64,000 nucleotides of DNA from the NCBI RefSeq assembly GCF_900102105.1, contig NZ_FNBB01000008.1:1-64000 (forward strand), given 5' to 3'. The stretch comes from Agrobacterium pusense. Its GTDB lineage: Bacteria; Pseudomonadota; Alphaproteobacteria; Rhizobiales; Rhizobiaceae. A program made the position numbers and the translations under genes. Below are positions 51,067-59,777 of the stretch, piece by piece. The notes beneath the pieces are model-generated. The model was given only the letters and a program-made list of their open reading frames with translations, made no database searches and was not told the origin of the DNA. Within the stretch, counting starts at the first letter, position 1, and the number at the start of each line of letters is the position of its first letter.

Positions 51067-53055
51067 ATGTCGTCGCTTCTCGCCCTCCACCCCATTACCC
51101 GGCGCTCGCTTCTGGGTGGCATTGCAGCCACTTCGGCGCTGGTGATGTTGCACCCTTTTGCTGCGCGTGCGGCGGCCAACCAGGCGCATCTGCGCATCAT
51201 GGAAACGACCGATATCCATGTTCACGTCTTTCCCTATGATTATTACGCCGACAAGCCGAACGACACGATGGGTCTGGCGCGCACTGCCTCGATCATAGAC
51301 ACCATCCGCGCCGAAGCCGGGAACTCGATGCTGGTGGATAACGGCGACTTCCTGCAGGGCAACCCGCTCGGCGACTACATCGCCTATGAGCGCGGCATGA
51401 AGGCCGGCGACAAGCACCCTGTCATCAACGCCATGAACGTGTTGGGCTACGATTGCGGCACGCTTGGCAACCACGAATTCAACTACGGTCTCGACTATAT
51501 GTCGAACACGCTGGCGGGCGCCGGTTTCCCCTATGTGTGCGCCAACCTCACCAAGGGGCAGCTGGCTTCCGATCCGAAGAACGACGAGCTGTTCTTCAAG
51601 CCCTATGTCATTCTGGAAAAACAGATCCGCGATGGCGGCGGCGTCACCAGCCCGGTCAAGGTCGGCATCATCGGTTTCGTGCCGCCTCAGATCATGATGT
51701 GGGATTCCAAGAATCTCGAGGGCAAGGCGCAGACGCGTGACATCGTCGAGGCGGCGAAAGCCTGGGTGCCTGTCATGAAGGAGGAAGGCGCGGATATCAT
51801 CATCGCCCTTTCCCATTCCGGCATCGACGGCAAGGGCCAGACCGAGCGCATGGAAAACGCATCGCTGTATCTCGCAGCCGTTGAAGGCATTGATGCGATC
51901 TTCACCGGCCACCAGCACCTTGTTTTCCCCGGTCCGAAGACCTGGGACGGCATCGAGGGTGCTGATGCGGTCAAGGGTACGCTGATGGGCAAGCCGGCGG
52001 TCATGGCCGGCTTCTGGGGCTCCCATATGGGCCTTATCGACCTGCTGCTTGAAAAGGATGGCAAGAGCTGGAAGATCGTCGACTTCACCTCAGAAGCCCG
52101 CCCGATCTACCATCGCGATGAAAATCGCAAGGTCGTTGCTGACTATACCGAAAAGCCGGAGGTTCTCGCCGCAGCCAAGGTGGATCACGAAGCGGCCCTT
52201 GCCTATGTGCGCCGCCCGGTCGGCAAGACATCCGCGCCGCTCTATTCCTATTTCGCGCTGGTGGCAGACGATCCGTCCGTGCAGATCGTCTCCAACGCCC
52301 AGACCTGGTACATCAAGGACATGCTGAAGGAAGGGCAGTATAAGGATCTGCCCGTGCTTTCGGCAGCGGCACCGTTCAAATCGGGCGGTCGTGGCGGCGC
52401 GGATTATTACACCGATGTCCCCGCCGGTGACATCGCCATCAAGAACGTCGCCGATCTCTATCTTTATCCCAACACGGTGCAGGCAGTGCTGATCGACGGG
52501 GCGCAGGTGAAGAACTGGCTGGAAATGTCCGCCGGCATGTTCAATACGGTTGAGGCCGGTGCCAAGGATGCGCCACTGCTCAACCCAGACTTCCCGTCCT
52601 ATAATTTCGACGTGATCGATGGCGTGACTTATCAGATCGACATTTCCAAACCGGCGAAATTTGACAAGGACGGCAAGGCGGTCAACCCGGACAGCAACCG
52701 CATCGTCAATCTGCAGTTCAATGGCAAGCCGATCGATCCCGAACAGAAATTCGTGGTTGCCACCAATAATTACCGTGCAAGCGGCGGCGGCAAATTCCCC
52801 GATATCGCCGGCGACAAGGTGATCTTCGTCGCGCCCGATACAAACCGCGACGTGATCGTGCGCTATATCATCGATCAGGGCACCATCAACCCGTCCGCGG
52901 ATGCCAACTGGTCCTTTGCACCGGTGGAAAACACCACCGCCGTCTTCGAGACCGGGCCCAAGGGACGCCATTACGCAGCCGACATCAAGGGCGCCAGGAT
53001 CGAGGATGCCGGCGACGGCGCGGAAGGTTTCGCGAAGTTCCGCCTGATTCTTTAA
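51067..53055 (+). CDS. cpdB: 2',3'-cyclic-nucleotide 2'-phosphodiesterase/3'-nucleotidase
   Basis: 662 residues from the ATG at 51067 (AAGGAG site). Tat signal (ITRRSLLGGIAATSALVML, cut near AARAAA). Metallophosphoesterase motifs: METTDIHVHVFPYDYY, DNGDFLQGNPLGDY, GNHEFNYG, ALSHSGIDG and FTGHQHLVFPG. The C-terminal 5'-nucleotidase domain follows (GGRGGADYY, NTVQAVLIDGAQVKNWLEMS). It degrades nucleotides in the periplasm to release phosphate, in line with the Pho box. Confidence 0.92.
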   Translation: MSSLLALHPITRRSLLGGIAATSALVMLHPFAARAAANQAHLRIMETTDIHVHVFPYDYYADKPNDTMGLARTASIIDTIRAEAGNSMLVDNGDFLQGNPLGDYIAYERGMKAGDKHPVINAMNVLGYDCGTLGNHEFNYGLDYMSNTLAGAGFPYVCANLTKGQLASDPKNDELFFKPYVILEKQIRDGGGVTSPVKVGIIGFVPPQIMMWDSKNLEGKAQTRDIVEAAKAWVPVMKEEGADIIIALSHSGIDGKGQTERMENASLYLAAVEGIDAIFTGHQHLVFPGPKTWDGIEGADAVKGTLMGKPAVMAGFWGSHMGLIDLLLEKDGKSWKIVDFTSEARPIYHRDENRKVVADYTEKPEVLAAAKVDHEAALAYVRRPVGKTSAPLYSYFALVADDPSVQIVSNAQTWYIKDMLKEGQYKDLPVLSAAAPFKSGGRGGADYYTDVPAGDIAIKNVADLYLYPNTVQAVLIDGAQVKNWLEMSAGMFNTVEAGAKDAPLLNPDFPSYNFDVIDGVTYQIDISKPAKFDKDGKAVNPDSNRIVNLQFNGKPIDPEQKFVVATNNYRASGGGKFPDIAGDKVIFVAPDTNRDVIVRYIIDQGTINPSADANWSFAPVENTTAVFETGPKGRHYAADIKGARIEDAGDGAEGFAKFRLIL

Positions 53056-53064
53056 CGACCGTGC

Positions 53065-53095
53065 CCTCCCGGCGACCTGTCGCCGGGAGGTATTT
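53065..53095 (+). terminator. cpdB terminator
   Basis: CCTCCCGGCGAC, loop CT, GTCGCCGGGAGG, then TATTTT. A 12-bp perfect stem, just after the cpdB stop; also before the convergent DUF2087 stop. Confidence 0.8.
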
Positions 53096-53097
53096 TC

Positions 53098-53640
53098 CTA
53101 GTCGCGCCCAGCCAACGTGCGTAACAGCATCGGCAGTTCCTGCGGCGGCTTCTGTTCGACACGCCGATAGTCGCTGCCGTCACGGTTACGGCGGATGAGT
53201 CTCAGGCCAACCATGTCGCGCCTCAGCATTGCCGCATCCCCGAACAGGTGCAGGCTATCCAGAAAGCTGCTGAATTCTCGCTCGGAAAAACTCTGCCCGG
53301 CGGGAATTTTTGCCCAGAGATACCAGAGGCACAGTTCCTGATGCGACCGGCGGGCCGGCCATTGCATCAGCCGGCCGGCGGCATCAAAGACACGAACGGT
53401 CTTCAGCACCCTGCCCTCATTGACGGCTGGCAGCAGCTCAGGCTGAGCGGTTGTGCTTTCGGCGGAAGAGATGCGGTCAGCGCGCAGATGCTGGAAATTT
53501 CGAAAACCGGCAGCCCGGCTCAGAAGATTGAGCATCTCCACATGGCTCGGCTGGCGGTCCAGCCTGCCGATCTGCGCGCGCACGGATTTGGCAAAGGTCG
53601 AGAGATCGGCGATATCAATGGAAAGGATCGAACGTGGCAT
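53098..53640 (-). CDS. DUF2087 domain protein
   Basis: 180 residues. The C-terminal half (SFSEREFSSFLDSLHLFGDAAMLRRDMVGLRLIRRNRDGSDYRRV) is DUF2087. The N-terminal half (SVRAQIGRLDRQPSHVEMLNLLSRAAGFRNFQHLRA) is an N-terminal module seen in some of these proteins. Probably nucleic-acid-linked regulation; target unknown. Confidence 0.75.
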   Translation of the reverse strand: MPRSILSIDIADLSTFAKSVRAQIGRLDRQPSHVEMLNLLSRAAGFRNFQHLRADRISSAESTTAQPELLPAVNEGRVLKTVRVFDAAGRLMQWPARRSHQELCLWYLWAKIPAGQSFSEREFSSFLDSLHLFGDAAMLRRDMVGLRLIRRNRDGSDYRRVEQKPPQELPMLLRTLAGRD

Positions 53641-53913
53641 GACTTACCCTCAAGTGCCATTCCGAAAAGGTGTCGCTGATCGCCGGCTTCCGACAAGGCA
53701 CGGGATAAGTGCTGTCAAACCATAAATATGCAGGTTTAGCTTCCCATGCGGGACGGCGATGCCTCGGTGAACTGCAGACCGTGATTAGGTATAGGCAGGC
53801 GATCCGCCCACGTCAATTGGTCTCTGCTGGCATAGCGCCGAGGTTGCCGCGCGTTTCCTCTCCCAGCCGGGGCAAGAAGCAGGCCCGGCCGGTCCACATA
53901 TAATTAGCCAATA

Positions 53914-54882
53914 TCACTCAGCGGCGACAGCAATGGTCCTCTGTTTGCTGGCAGCAAGCATACCGTTGAAATCCTTATGATTCGGGCAGGCGGACAGGCG
54001 CTGCTGAAAAGCCTCGGCGAGCCATTGCCCCGCCGGACCCGCAGGCGAATCCACCCGTCGCAGTGCAAACAGCGGATATTCCCCCTGCTCATAGGCCTCG
54101 AGTTCGAGCACCTTGAGGCTGCCATTGGTAAGATCGTTGCGGACGATCGATGCGGGCAGACCGCCCCAGCCGAGACCGCCCTTGATAAGCTGGTATTTGG
54201 TGGCGATGTCGCTGACCCGCCATGTCTTGTAGGAGAGAACATTGAAATCGCGGCCCTTGGTCAGGCCGGAGGCATCGGTGACGACAAGCTGAACCTCCTC
54301 GCGCACGTCGGCGAGAACCAGCGGGCGTTCGATCTGCGCCAGCGGGTGATCCGACGCGACGACCGGCAGCATGAAGGAATGGCCCACCTTTTCGACGACG
54401 AGCTCATCATCCTGACGCAGCATCGCCCCACCAATGCCGATGCCTGCCTTGCGGGAGAGCACCATGTCCATGACCATGCCCAGCTCGCCAACATTGAGGC
54501 TGAGGGCTACGGTTGGGAATTGCCTGCGAAAATCCCGCAGCACAGCCACCACGGCCTCCGCCGGCACCATGGTGCTGATAGCTACGGAAAGTTCCGCTTC
54601 CAGCCCCTGTTTCAGCCCCTTGGCACGGGCACGCATTTCCTGCAGGCCAGCGACGATGCGCCTTGCATCCTCCAGCATGGCGCGCCCTTCGTCCGTCAGC
54701 TTCGGCTGGCGCACACCGTTGCGCTCAAAAAGCGTAACCTCAAGCTGCGCTTCGAGATTGGCGATGGTGTAACTGACCACCGACTGGGCACGATTGAGCG
54801 CCCGCGATGCGGCGGAAAAACTGCCGGTCTCGGCAACCGTCAAGAATACCTGCAATTGATCGAGCGTTGGGTTCGCGTCCAT
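53914..54882 (-). CDS. LysR-family regulator
   Basis: 322 residues. Winged helix at 1-60 (LDQLQVFLTVAETGSFSAASRALNRAQSVVSYTIANLE), then a substrate-binding domain. Divergent from azoR with 150 bases between them, the usual LysR layout, so it likely controls azoR. Confidence 0.9.
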   Translation of the reverse strand: MDANPTLDQLQVFLTVAETGSFSAASRALNRAQSVVSYTIANLEAQLEVTLFERNGVRQPKLTDEGRAMLEDARRIVAGLQEMRARAKGLKQGLEAELSVAISTMVPAEAVVAVLRDFRRQFPTVALSLNVGELGMVMDMVLSRKAGIGIGGAMLRQDDELVVEKVGHSFMLPVVASDHPLAQIERPLVLADVREEVQLVVTDASGLTKGRDFNVLSYKTWRVSDIATKYQLIKGGLGWGGLPASIVRNDLTNGSLKVLELEAYEQGEYPLFALRRVDSPAGPAGQWLAEAFQQRLSACPNHKDFNGMLAASKQRTIAVAAE

Positions 54883-55032
54883 GTCCCATCCATTTCATCG
54901 ATAGATTGCTTCCACATTATCACAGTTTTCTTGATGGCAGTAATTTTTCATATAGAGCGCAAAGGCAGGGCATCGTGCTCTCCCGCCCTCCCAAGGCGCC
55001 CGTCAATTCATCGCATATGCAAGGAAAAGACC

Positions 55033-55650
55033 ATGTCCAACATTCTTCTCATCACCTCCAGCCCGCGCGGCGAGGAATCGGTTTCGAACAAGTTCGCCGG
55101 TGAGCTCGCCAGCAAGCTGAAGGCCAAGTCGGCTTCCAACACCCTTGTCCACCGCGATCTCGCAGCTGACCCGATCCCACATCTCGACACCGTCAAGACA
55201 GCCGCAATCCGCAAGGCACCCGATCAGCGCACGGCTGAAGAAGCGGTTGCAGCCGATTATTCCGACAAGCTCGTTGCAGAGCTTCTGGCCGCCGACACCG
55301 TCGTCATCGGCACCGGCCTCATCAACTTCAACATCTATTCCGGCCTGAAGTCGTGGATCGACAACGTCGCCCGCGCTGGCCAGACCTTCAAATACACCGA
55401 AACCGGCCCGGTCGGTCTCGCCACTGGCAAGAAGGTGTACATCGTCCTGGCGGCTGCCGGCGTTTACTCCGAAGGCCCGGCCGTTTCGATGAACCATGCC
55501 GTTCCCTATCTGAAGACCGTTCTCGGCTTCATGGGCATGACCGATGTGGAAGTGATCTACGTCGAGGGTCTGGCTTTCGGCCCCGAAGCCGTCGAGAAGG
55601 CTGTAGCGGCTGCCGAAGCCAAGGTGGAAGAACTGGCACAGGCCGCCTGA
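55033..55650 (+). CDS. azoR: FMN-dependent NADH-azoreductase (AcpD/AzoR)
   Basis: 205 residues from the ATG at 55033 (AAGGAAAAGACC site). ILLITSSPRGEESVSNKFA is the flavodoxin-like FMN phosphate loop, GLINFNIYSGLKSWIDNVARAGQTFKYTE the family signature. Reduces quinones and azo dyes by two-electron transfer. The divergent LysR gene is a likely regulator. Confidence 0.88.
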   Translation: MSNILLITSSPRGEESVSNKFAGELASKLKAKSASNTLVHRDLAADPIPHLDTVKTAAIRKAPDQRTAEEAVAADYSDKLVAELLAADTVVIGTGLINFNIYSGLKSWIDNVARAGQTFKYTETGPVGLATGKKVYIVLAAAGVYSEGPAVSMNHAVPYLKTVLGFMGMTDVEVIYVEGLAFGPEAVEKAVAAAEAKVEELAQAA

Positions 55651-55710
55651 GGCATTCATTCAAAGGCAATCCCGGCATGACCGCCGGGTATTGACCGAGC
55701 TCCGTTCCGT

Positions 55711-55745
55711 AACGGCCGTGGACCCTGTCCCGGCCGTTATTCTTT
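55711..55745 (+). terminator. azoR terminator
   Basis: AACGGCCG, 12-base loop, CGGCCGTT followed by ATTCTTT. Simple stem with a wide loop; after azoR. Confidence 0.6.
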
Positions 55746-55840
55746 GCCACGTAGGCCACGCACCTGATTCAGATAACAAAGCACAGAAATACTGCCCGTC
55801 CCTGAAGGCCGTAGCGTTCAGGCACTCAATGCAGCCGTCA

Positions 55841-56152
55841 TCATTTTCCTGGGAAGAGAGATGAGCCGTTCTGATCGATAATCAGCTTCGCCTTGCGGAT
55901 GGTGAACTCCACCGCATCATCGAGGCTGGTGAAGACGTCGGCCCGCACGAATTCATGCACCAGCACCTCGTCACCGGCCTTTTTTTCAATACGGCCAGCC
56001 AGGCGGAACTGGCCACCTTCCTTTATCGGGGTCGCATAGATCAGATAGTCGCCATGCGCATGCGGTTCTGCCTGCGCCGTCTTCTGCGGGGCGTCGGAAG
56101 ACGGCTGGCCGGAGCCGAAGGCCGAGAGGATTTTGGAAAAAAACGATGCCAT
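55841..56152 (-). CDS. HlyU-family protein
   Basis: About 103 residues from the ATG at 56152. ASFFSKILSAFG start, then YLIYATPIKEGGQFRLAGRIEK, ending VEFTIRKAKLIIDQNGSSLF, are HlyU-family signatures (PF10115). No DNA-binding helix is present; despite the name the role in rhizobia is unknown. Confidence 0.8.
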   Translation of the reverse strand: MASFFSKILSAFGSGQPSSDAPQKTAQAEPHAHGDYLIYATPIKEGGQFRLAGRIEKKAGDEVLVHEFVRADVFTSLDDAVEFTIRKAKLIIDQNGSSLFPGK

Positions 56153-56222
56153 GGCTTGCACTCCCTCAATTCGTGTCACGTTTGAAGGGCGGATGACACC
56201 CGCCCTTCCCTGCCTCTTCCGA

Positions 56223-57497
56223 TCAGATGATCAGGTTTGACAGGATGTCATTTTCGGTGATGTCCTCATAACCGAGACCGGCCGCTTCGAAGCGCTCCAG
56301 CAGGCCGGCGAAGTTCTCCTTCGCGCTGGTTTCGATGCCGATAAGGATCGAGCCGAAGTTGCGGGCCGATTTCTTCAGATATTCGAAACGGGCGATATCA
56401 TCATCGGGCCCGAGCAGGTTGAGGAAATCGCGAAGCGCACCGGGACGCTGCGGCAGGCGCAGGATGAAGTATTTCTTCACGCCCGTGTAACGCATGGCGC
56501 GCTCCTTCACATCCGGCAGGCGCTCGAAATCGAAATTGCCGCCGGAAACCACGGCGACGACCGTTTTGCCTTCCAGCTTTTCACGGCCGAGCTTTTCCAG
56601 CGCGGCGATCGAGAGCGCGCCTGCGGGCTCCAGCACCACGCCTTCGAGATTCAGCATCTCGATGATCGTCACGCAGATGGCATTTTCCGGGATGAGCTGG
56701 ACCTGATCGGCCGGGAAATCCTTCAGCGCCTTGAAGTTGAGGTCGCCGATGCGGGCGACGGCGGCGCCATCGACAAAATTATCGATCTTGTTCAGCGTCA
56801 CCGGTTCGCCACGTTCGAGGCTTTTCTTCAGGCTCGGTGCGCCTTCCGGCTCGCAGAACACGAAGTTTTCCTTGCGGACCGTCCCGGCCAAAAATCCGGA
56901 CAGGCCAGCCGAAAGACCGCCACCGCCGACAGGCATCACGACGATGTCAGGCTTAGTGCCATCAGGGAGCTGGTCCATGATCTCGGCGGCAACCGTCGCC
57001 TGGCCCTCGATGATATCCTCATGGTCGAACGGCGGCACCATGTAGCCGTCATTGTCCTGCACGTGCCGGCGGGCAGCAGCGTAACACTGGTCGAATATAT
57101 CGCCCACCAGACGGATGGAGATGAACTCGCCGCCGAAGATGCGGGTCTTTTCGATCTTCTGCTGCGGTGTGGTCACCGGCATGAAAACAACGCCATGAAC
57201 GCCGAAATGGCGGCAGGCGAAAGCAAAACCCTGGGCGTGGTTTCCAGCCGAAGCACAGACGAAAATCTTGCCCTTGCCGGCCTTGGCCACCGCCTTGCGA
57301 AGAAAATTGAATGCGCCTCTAATCTTGTAGGAACGAACCGGGGACAGATCCTCACGCTTCAGCCAAATCGACGCGCCATACCGACGGCTGAGATGTTCAT
57401 TCAACTGCAGCGGCGTTTCCGGGAATATTTCCCGCACTTCCCGCCGCGCTGCTTCCACAAGCTGCTTGTCCACGATAGTCAATCCATTGAAATTCAT
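56223..57497 (-). CDS. ilvA: Threonine ammonia-lyase
   Basis: 424 residues from the ATG at 57497. PLP lysine in PVRSYKIRGAF (Lys58), glycine-rich phosphate loop ASAGNHAQG, and VGGGGLSAG. C-terminal ACT-like region (about 340-424, VKKYFILRLPQRPGALRDFLNLLG). First step of isoleucine synthesis from threonine; one ACT-like domain, so it should be allosterically controlled. Confidence 0.9.
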   Translation of the reverse strand: MNFNGLTIVDKQLVEAARREVREIFPETPLQLNEHLSRRYGASIWLKREDLSPVRSYKIRGAFNFLRKAVAKAGKGKIFVCASAGNHAQGFAFACRHFGVHGVVFMPVTTPQQKIEKTRIFGGEFISIRLVGDIFDQCYAAARRHVQDNDGYMVPPFDHEDIIEGQATVAAEIMDQLPDGTKPDIVVMPVGGGGLSAGLSGFLAGTVRKENFVFCEPEGAPSLKKSLERGEPVTLNKIDNFVDGAAVARIGDLNFKALKDFPADQVQLIPENAICVTIIEMLNLEGVVLEPAGALSIAALEKLGREKLEGKTVVAVVSGGNFDFERLPDVKERAMRYTGVKKYFILRLPQRPGALRDFLNLLGPDDDIARFEYLKKSARNFGSILIGIETSAKENFAGLLERFEAAGLGYEDITENDILSNLII

Positions 57498-57577
57498 AAT
57501 GGCACCCGCTATGCCATAGGAAGGCGTCCGAGACAAAGACTCATTTCAGCGCGGCCACGAACTCCGGGTTTCATTTC

Positions 57578-59035
57578 TTGAACAGTAACCTTCTGCGCTC
57601 GGTCATATATGTAGCGTCCATCTTCGGGCTCTATCTCGCCACGGCCATGTTCCTGCCCGCACTGACGGATCTTTATTACGGCAATGACGACTGGATGGTG
57701 TTCGCGCTTTCCGGCTTCATGTGTGGCGGGTTCGCGCTTGCCTGCGCGCTCGCCACGCGCGGGCCGATCGCTTCGTTCAACAAGCGTTTCGGCTTTTTGC
57801 TCGTCAACCTGCTCTGGCTGGTGTTTTCCATCGTCGGTGCAGTGCCGCTTTATCTGTCCGAACTCAACCTGACGCCGGGCCAGGCGCTTTTCGAGTCCGT
57901 CTCAGCCATCACGACGACCGGATCCACCGCCATTTCGGGTCTCGACAATGCGCCGCAGGGTATTCTCCTGTGGCGGTCGCTGCTGTGCTGGCTCGGCGGC
58001 ATCGGTATTGTCGCACTCGGCCTCTTCATCCTGCCGCTGCTGCGCGTCGGCGGCATGACCTTCTTCCGCATGGAATCCTCCGATACCGGCAACGACCGCC
58101 CCTTCGCCCGGCTGGCAAGCTTCACCCGGGCTTTCGTGGCGATCTACATCGTCATGACGCTCGCCTGTACCATCGCTTATGATTTTGCCGGCATGTCGCA
58201 TTTCGATGCGCTGAACCATGCCATGTCGACGGTTGCGACGGGCGGCTTCTCCACCCATGACGCGTCCTTCGCCTATTTCAACAATACGGCCCTGCTGTGG
58301 ATCGCCACCATCTTCCTCATCTTCGGCAGCCTGCCGTTCTCGGTCATGATCCTGCTCGCCGTGCGGCGCCGGCTGGAGACGCTGCGCGACCCGCAGATCG
58401 CCGTCTTCCTCGGCTACCTCTGTGCGATCTCGGTTGCCGTTGGTGTCTACCACCATTTCAGGAACGGCGTGCCGCTGGATGATGCGCTCAGCCACTCCTT
58501 CTTCAACATGACCTCCATCCTGTCGACCGGCGGCTTTGCCAGCGATGACTACACGCTGTGGGGGCCCTTCGTCGTCGTCGTCGCCTTTTTCGCCACTTTC
58601 ATGGGCGGCTGCTCGGGCTCGACGGCCGGCGGCATCAAGGCCTATCGTTTTCTGATCATCTTCAACGTGGCGCGGGCCGGGCTCAAGAAGCTGATCTATC
58701 CGAACGCCGTCTATTCCGTGCGCTACGGCCAGCAGGTGGTCGATCCGGAAACCATCCGCACCATCTTTCTCTTCATCAGCTGTTTCATCGCACTTTGGAT
58801 TGCCGGCAGTCTGGCCATGAGCCTGATGGGCTATGATTTCCTCACCGCCACCTCGGCTGTGGCGACCTCGCTTGCCAATGTCGGCCCCGGCATCGGCCCG
58901 ATCATCGGCCCGGCAGGCAATTTCTCCACGATAAGCGAACCGGCGCTCTATCTCCTGTCGATCCTTATGCTGCTGGGGCGTCTGGAAATCCTGACGGTTC
59001 TGGTGCTGCTGATGCCGATTTTCTGGAAGAGCTGA
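57578..59035 (+). CDS. trkH: TrkH-family potassium uptake protein
   Basis: 485 residues, about ten membrane segments. Four filter-like loops (TTTGSTAISG, TVATGGFSTHD, SILSTGGFASDD, SLANVGPGIGPI) are the Trk pore. The start is TTG at 57578; no better start is seen. It is the K+ channel-like subunit, usually working with TrkA elsewhere in the genome. Confidence 0.9.
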   Translation: MNSNLLRSVIYVASIFGLYLATAMFLPALTDLYYGNDDWMVFALSGFMCGGFALACALATRGPIASFNKRFGFLLVNLLWLVFSIVGAVPLYLSELNLTPGQALFESVSAITTTGSTAISGLDNAPQGILLWRSLLCWLGGIGIVALGLFILPLLRVGGMTFFRMESSDTGNDRPFARLASFTRAFVAIYIVMTLACTIAYDFAGMSHFDALNHAMSTVATGGFSTHDASFAYFNNTALLWIATIFLIFGSLPFSVMILLAVRRRLETLRDPQIAVFLGYLCAISVAVGVYHHFRNGVPLDDALSHSFFNMTSILSTGGFASDDYTLWGPFVVVVAFFATFMGGCSGSTAGGIKAYRFLIIFNVARAGLKKLIYPNAVYSVRYGQQVVDPETIRTIFLFISCFIALWIAGSLAMSLMGYDFLTATSAVATSLANVGPGIGPIIGPAGNFSTISEPALYLLSILMLLGRLEILTVLVLLMPIFWKS

Positions 59036-59063
59036 AATCACTGGCTTTGGGCGAATAAAGCGC

Positions 59064-59094
59064 TTGACCTTCCCACGTTGGAATAGTCCAGGCT
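59064..59094 (+). promoter_or_regulatory. MerR/CueR-type promoter
   Basis: TTGACC (-35), then 19 bases to CAGGCT (-10-like). Within the spacer CCTTCCCACGTTGGAA forms an imperfect dyad of the CueR/HmrR type. Long spacers (19 bp) are typical for MerR-family metal sensors. It lies 38 bases before the copper chaperone gene. Confidence 0.6.
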
Positions 59095-59131
59095 CTCCCT
59101 GTTACGAATTCCCAATCACGGAGAACCGCCT

Positions 59132-59386
59132 ATGTGCACCGCTCACCAGCATCACCCGGAAACCACTGCCGCACCTGTCAATGCCGACCTTTCTTTCCAC
59201 GTTGAAGACATGACCTGCGGGCACTGCGCCGGTGTGATCAAGGGTGCGATCGAAAAGACCGTTCCCGGCGCTGCCGTACATGCCGATCCGGCAAGCCGCA
59301 CAGTGGTGGTTGGCGGCATCTCCGATGCGGCACGTATCGCAGAAATCATCACCGCGGCTGGATACACACCGGAAGCACGCGCCTGA
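59132..59386 (+). CDS. Copper chaperone (HMA domain)
   Basis: 84 residues. Metal site DMTCGHC (Cys29, Cys32), N-terminal His cluster (MCTAHQHHPE). HMA fold of the CopZ type; carries Cu(I) to a copper ATPase. The promoter above suggests copper-induced expression. Confidence 0.88.
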   Translation: MCTAHQHHPETTAAPVNADLSFHVEDMTCGHCAGVIKGAIEKTVPGAAVHADPASRTVVVGGISDAARIAEIITAAGYTPEARA

Positions 59387-59580
59387 TCAGACGAGATACC
59401 GGCGGCGCTTTCATACAGCCGCCGCCGGATCGCACTGCCTGCCCCGCTTCGCGCCGAATTGTGTGACGGGTTTGGACGGCATCCATCCCTCTCTCCTCCC
59501 GGACGGCAAACGCCCTCTCCCTTTCAATCAAGGGTGACGGAGGAGGTTTCCCCAGCTTAATGAATCGAATCCGCCCTCCT
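59387..59580. other. Gene-free stretch
   Basis: Between the copper chaperone and the palindromic element. No gene seen; a short imperfect hairpin (ACCGGCGGCG...CGCCGCCG) may act as a terminator for the chaperone. Confidence 0.35.
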
Positions 59581-59695
59581 CCGTCGTTCCGGCCCTGAGC
59601 CGGAATCCAGCTGACGTGCGTCTGCACGGCGGGAAGACTCCTTTCAGTCCAAGGACCTGGGCTGGCTGGATTCCGGCACAGGGCCGGAATGACGG
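59581..59695. repeat. Palindromic intergenic repeat (Rhizobiales type)
   Basis: Two 31-base arms (59581-59611, 59665-59695) are inverted copies with 29 of 31 matches; each arm itself folds (TTCCGGCCCTGAGCCGGAA). Such TTCCGGC-rich palindromes are common between genes in Rhizobiales. Confidence 0.75.
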
Positions 59696-59720
59696 CGGAG
59701 AGGTTCAGGGGCCTTCTCAT

Positions 59721-59748
59721 AAAAGAGACCCGGCTCTTGCGAACCGGG
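59721..59748 (-). terminator. Terminator of the substrate-binding protein gene
   Basis: Minus strand: CCCGGTTC, loop GCAA, GAGCCGGG, then TCTCTTTT. Just after the SBP stop. Confidence 0.7.
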
Positions 59749-59777
59749 CCACACCTCGTCAGCAATGTCACGTTGGC

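Noticed and set aside
53641-53913. Small plus-strand open frame (53709-53903) before the LysR gene
   Set aside because: No ribosome site, no coding bias, and no recognisable motif; treated as noncoding.
57902-59041. 379-residue minus-strand open frame
   Set aside because: Antisense to trkH; very rich in charged residues, as expected of a shadow of membrane helices.
59349-59771. 140-residue minus-strand frame near the palindromic repeat
   Set aside because: It consists mostly of the inverted repeat and the terminator; no sign of selection as a protein.
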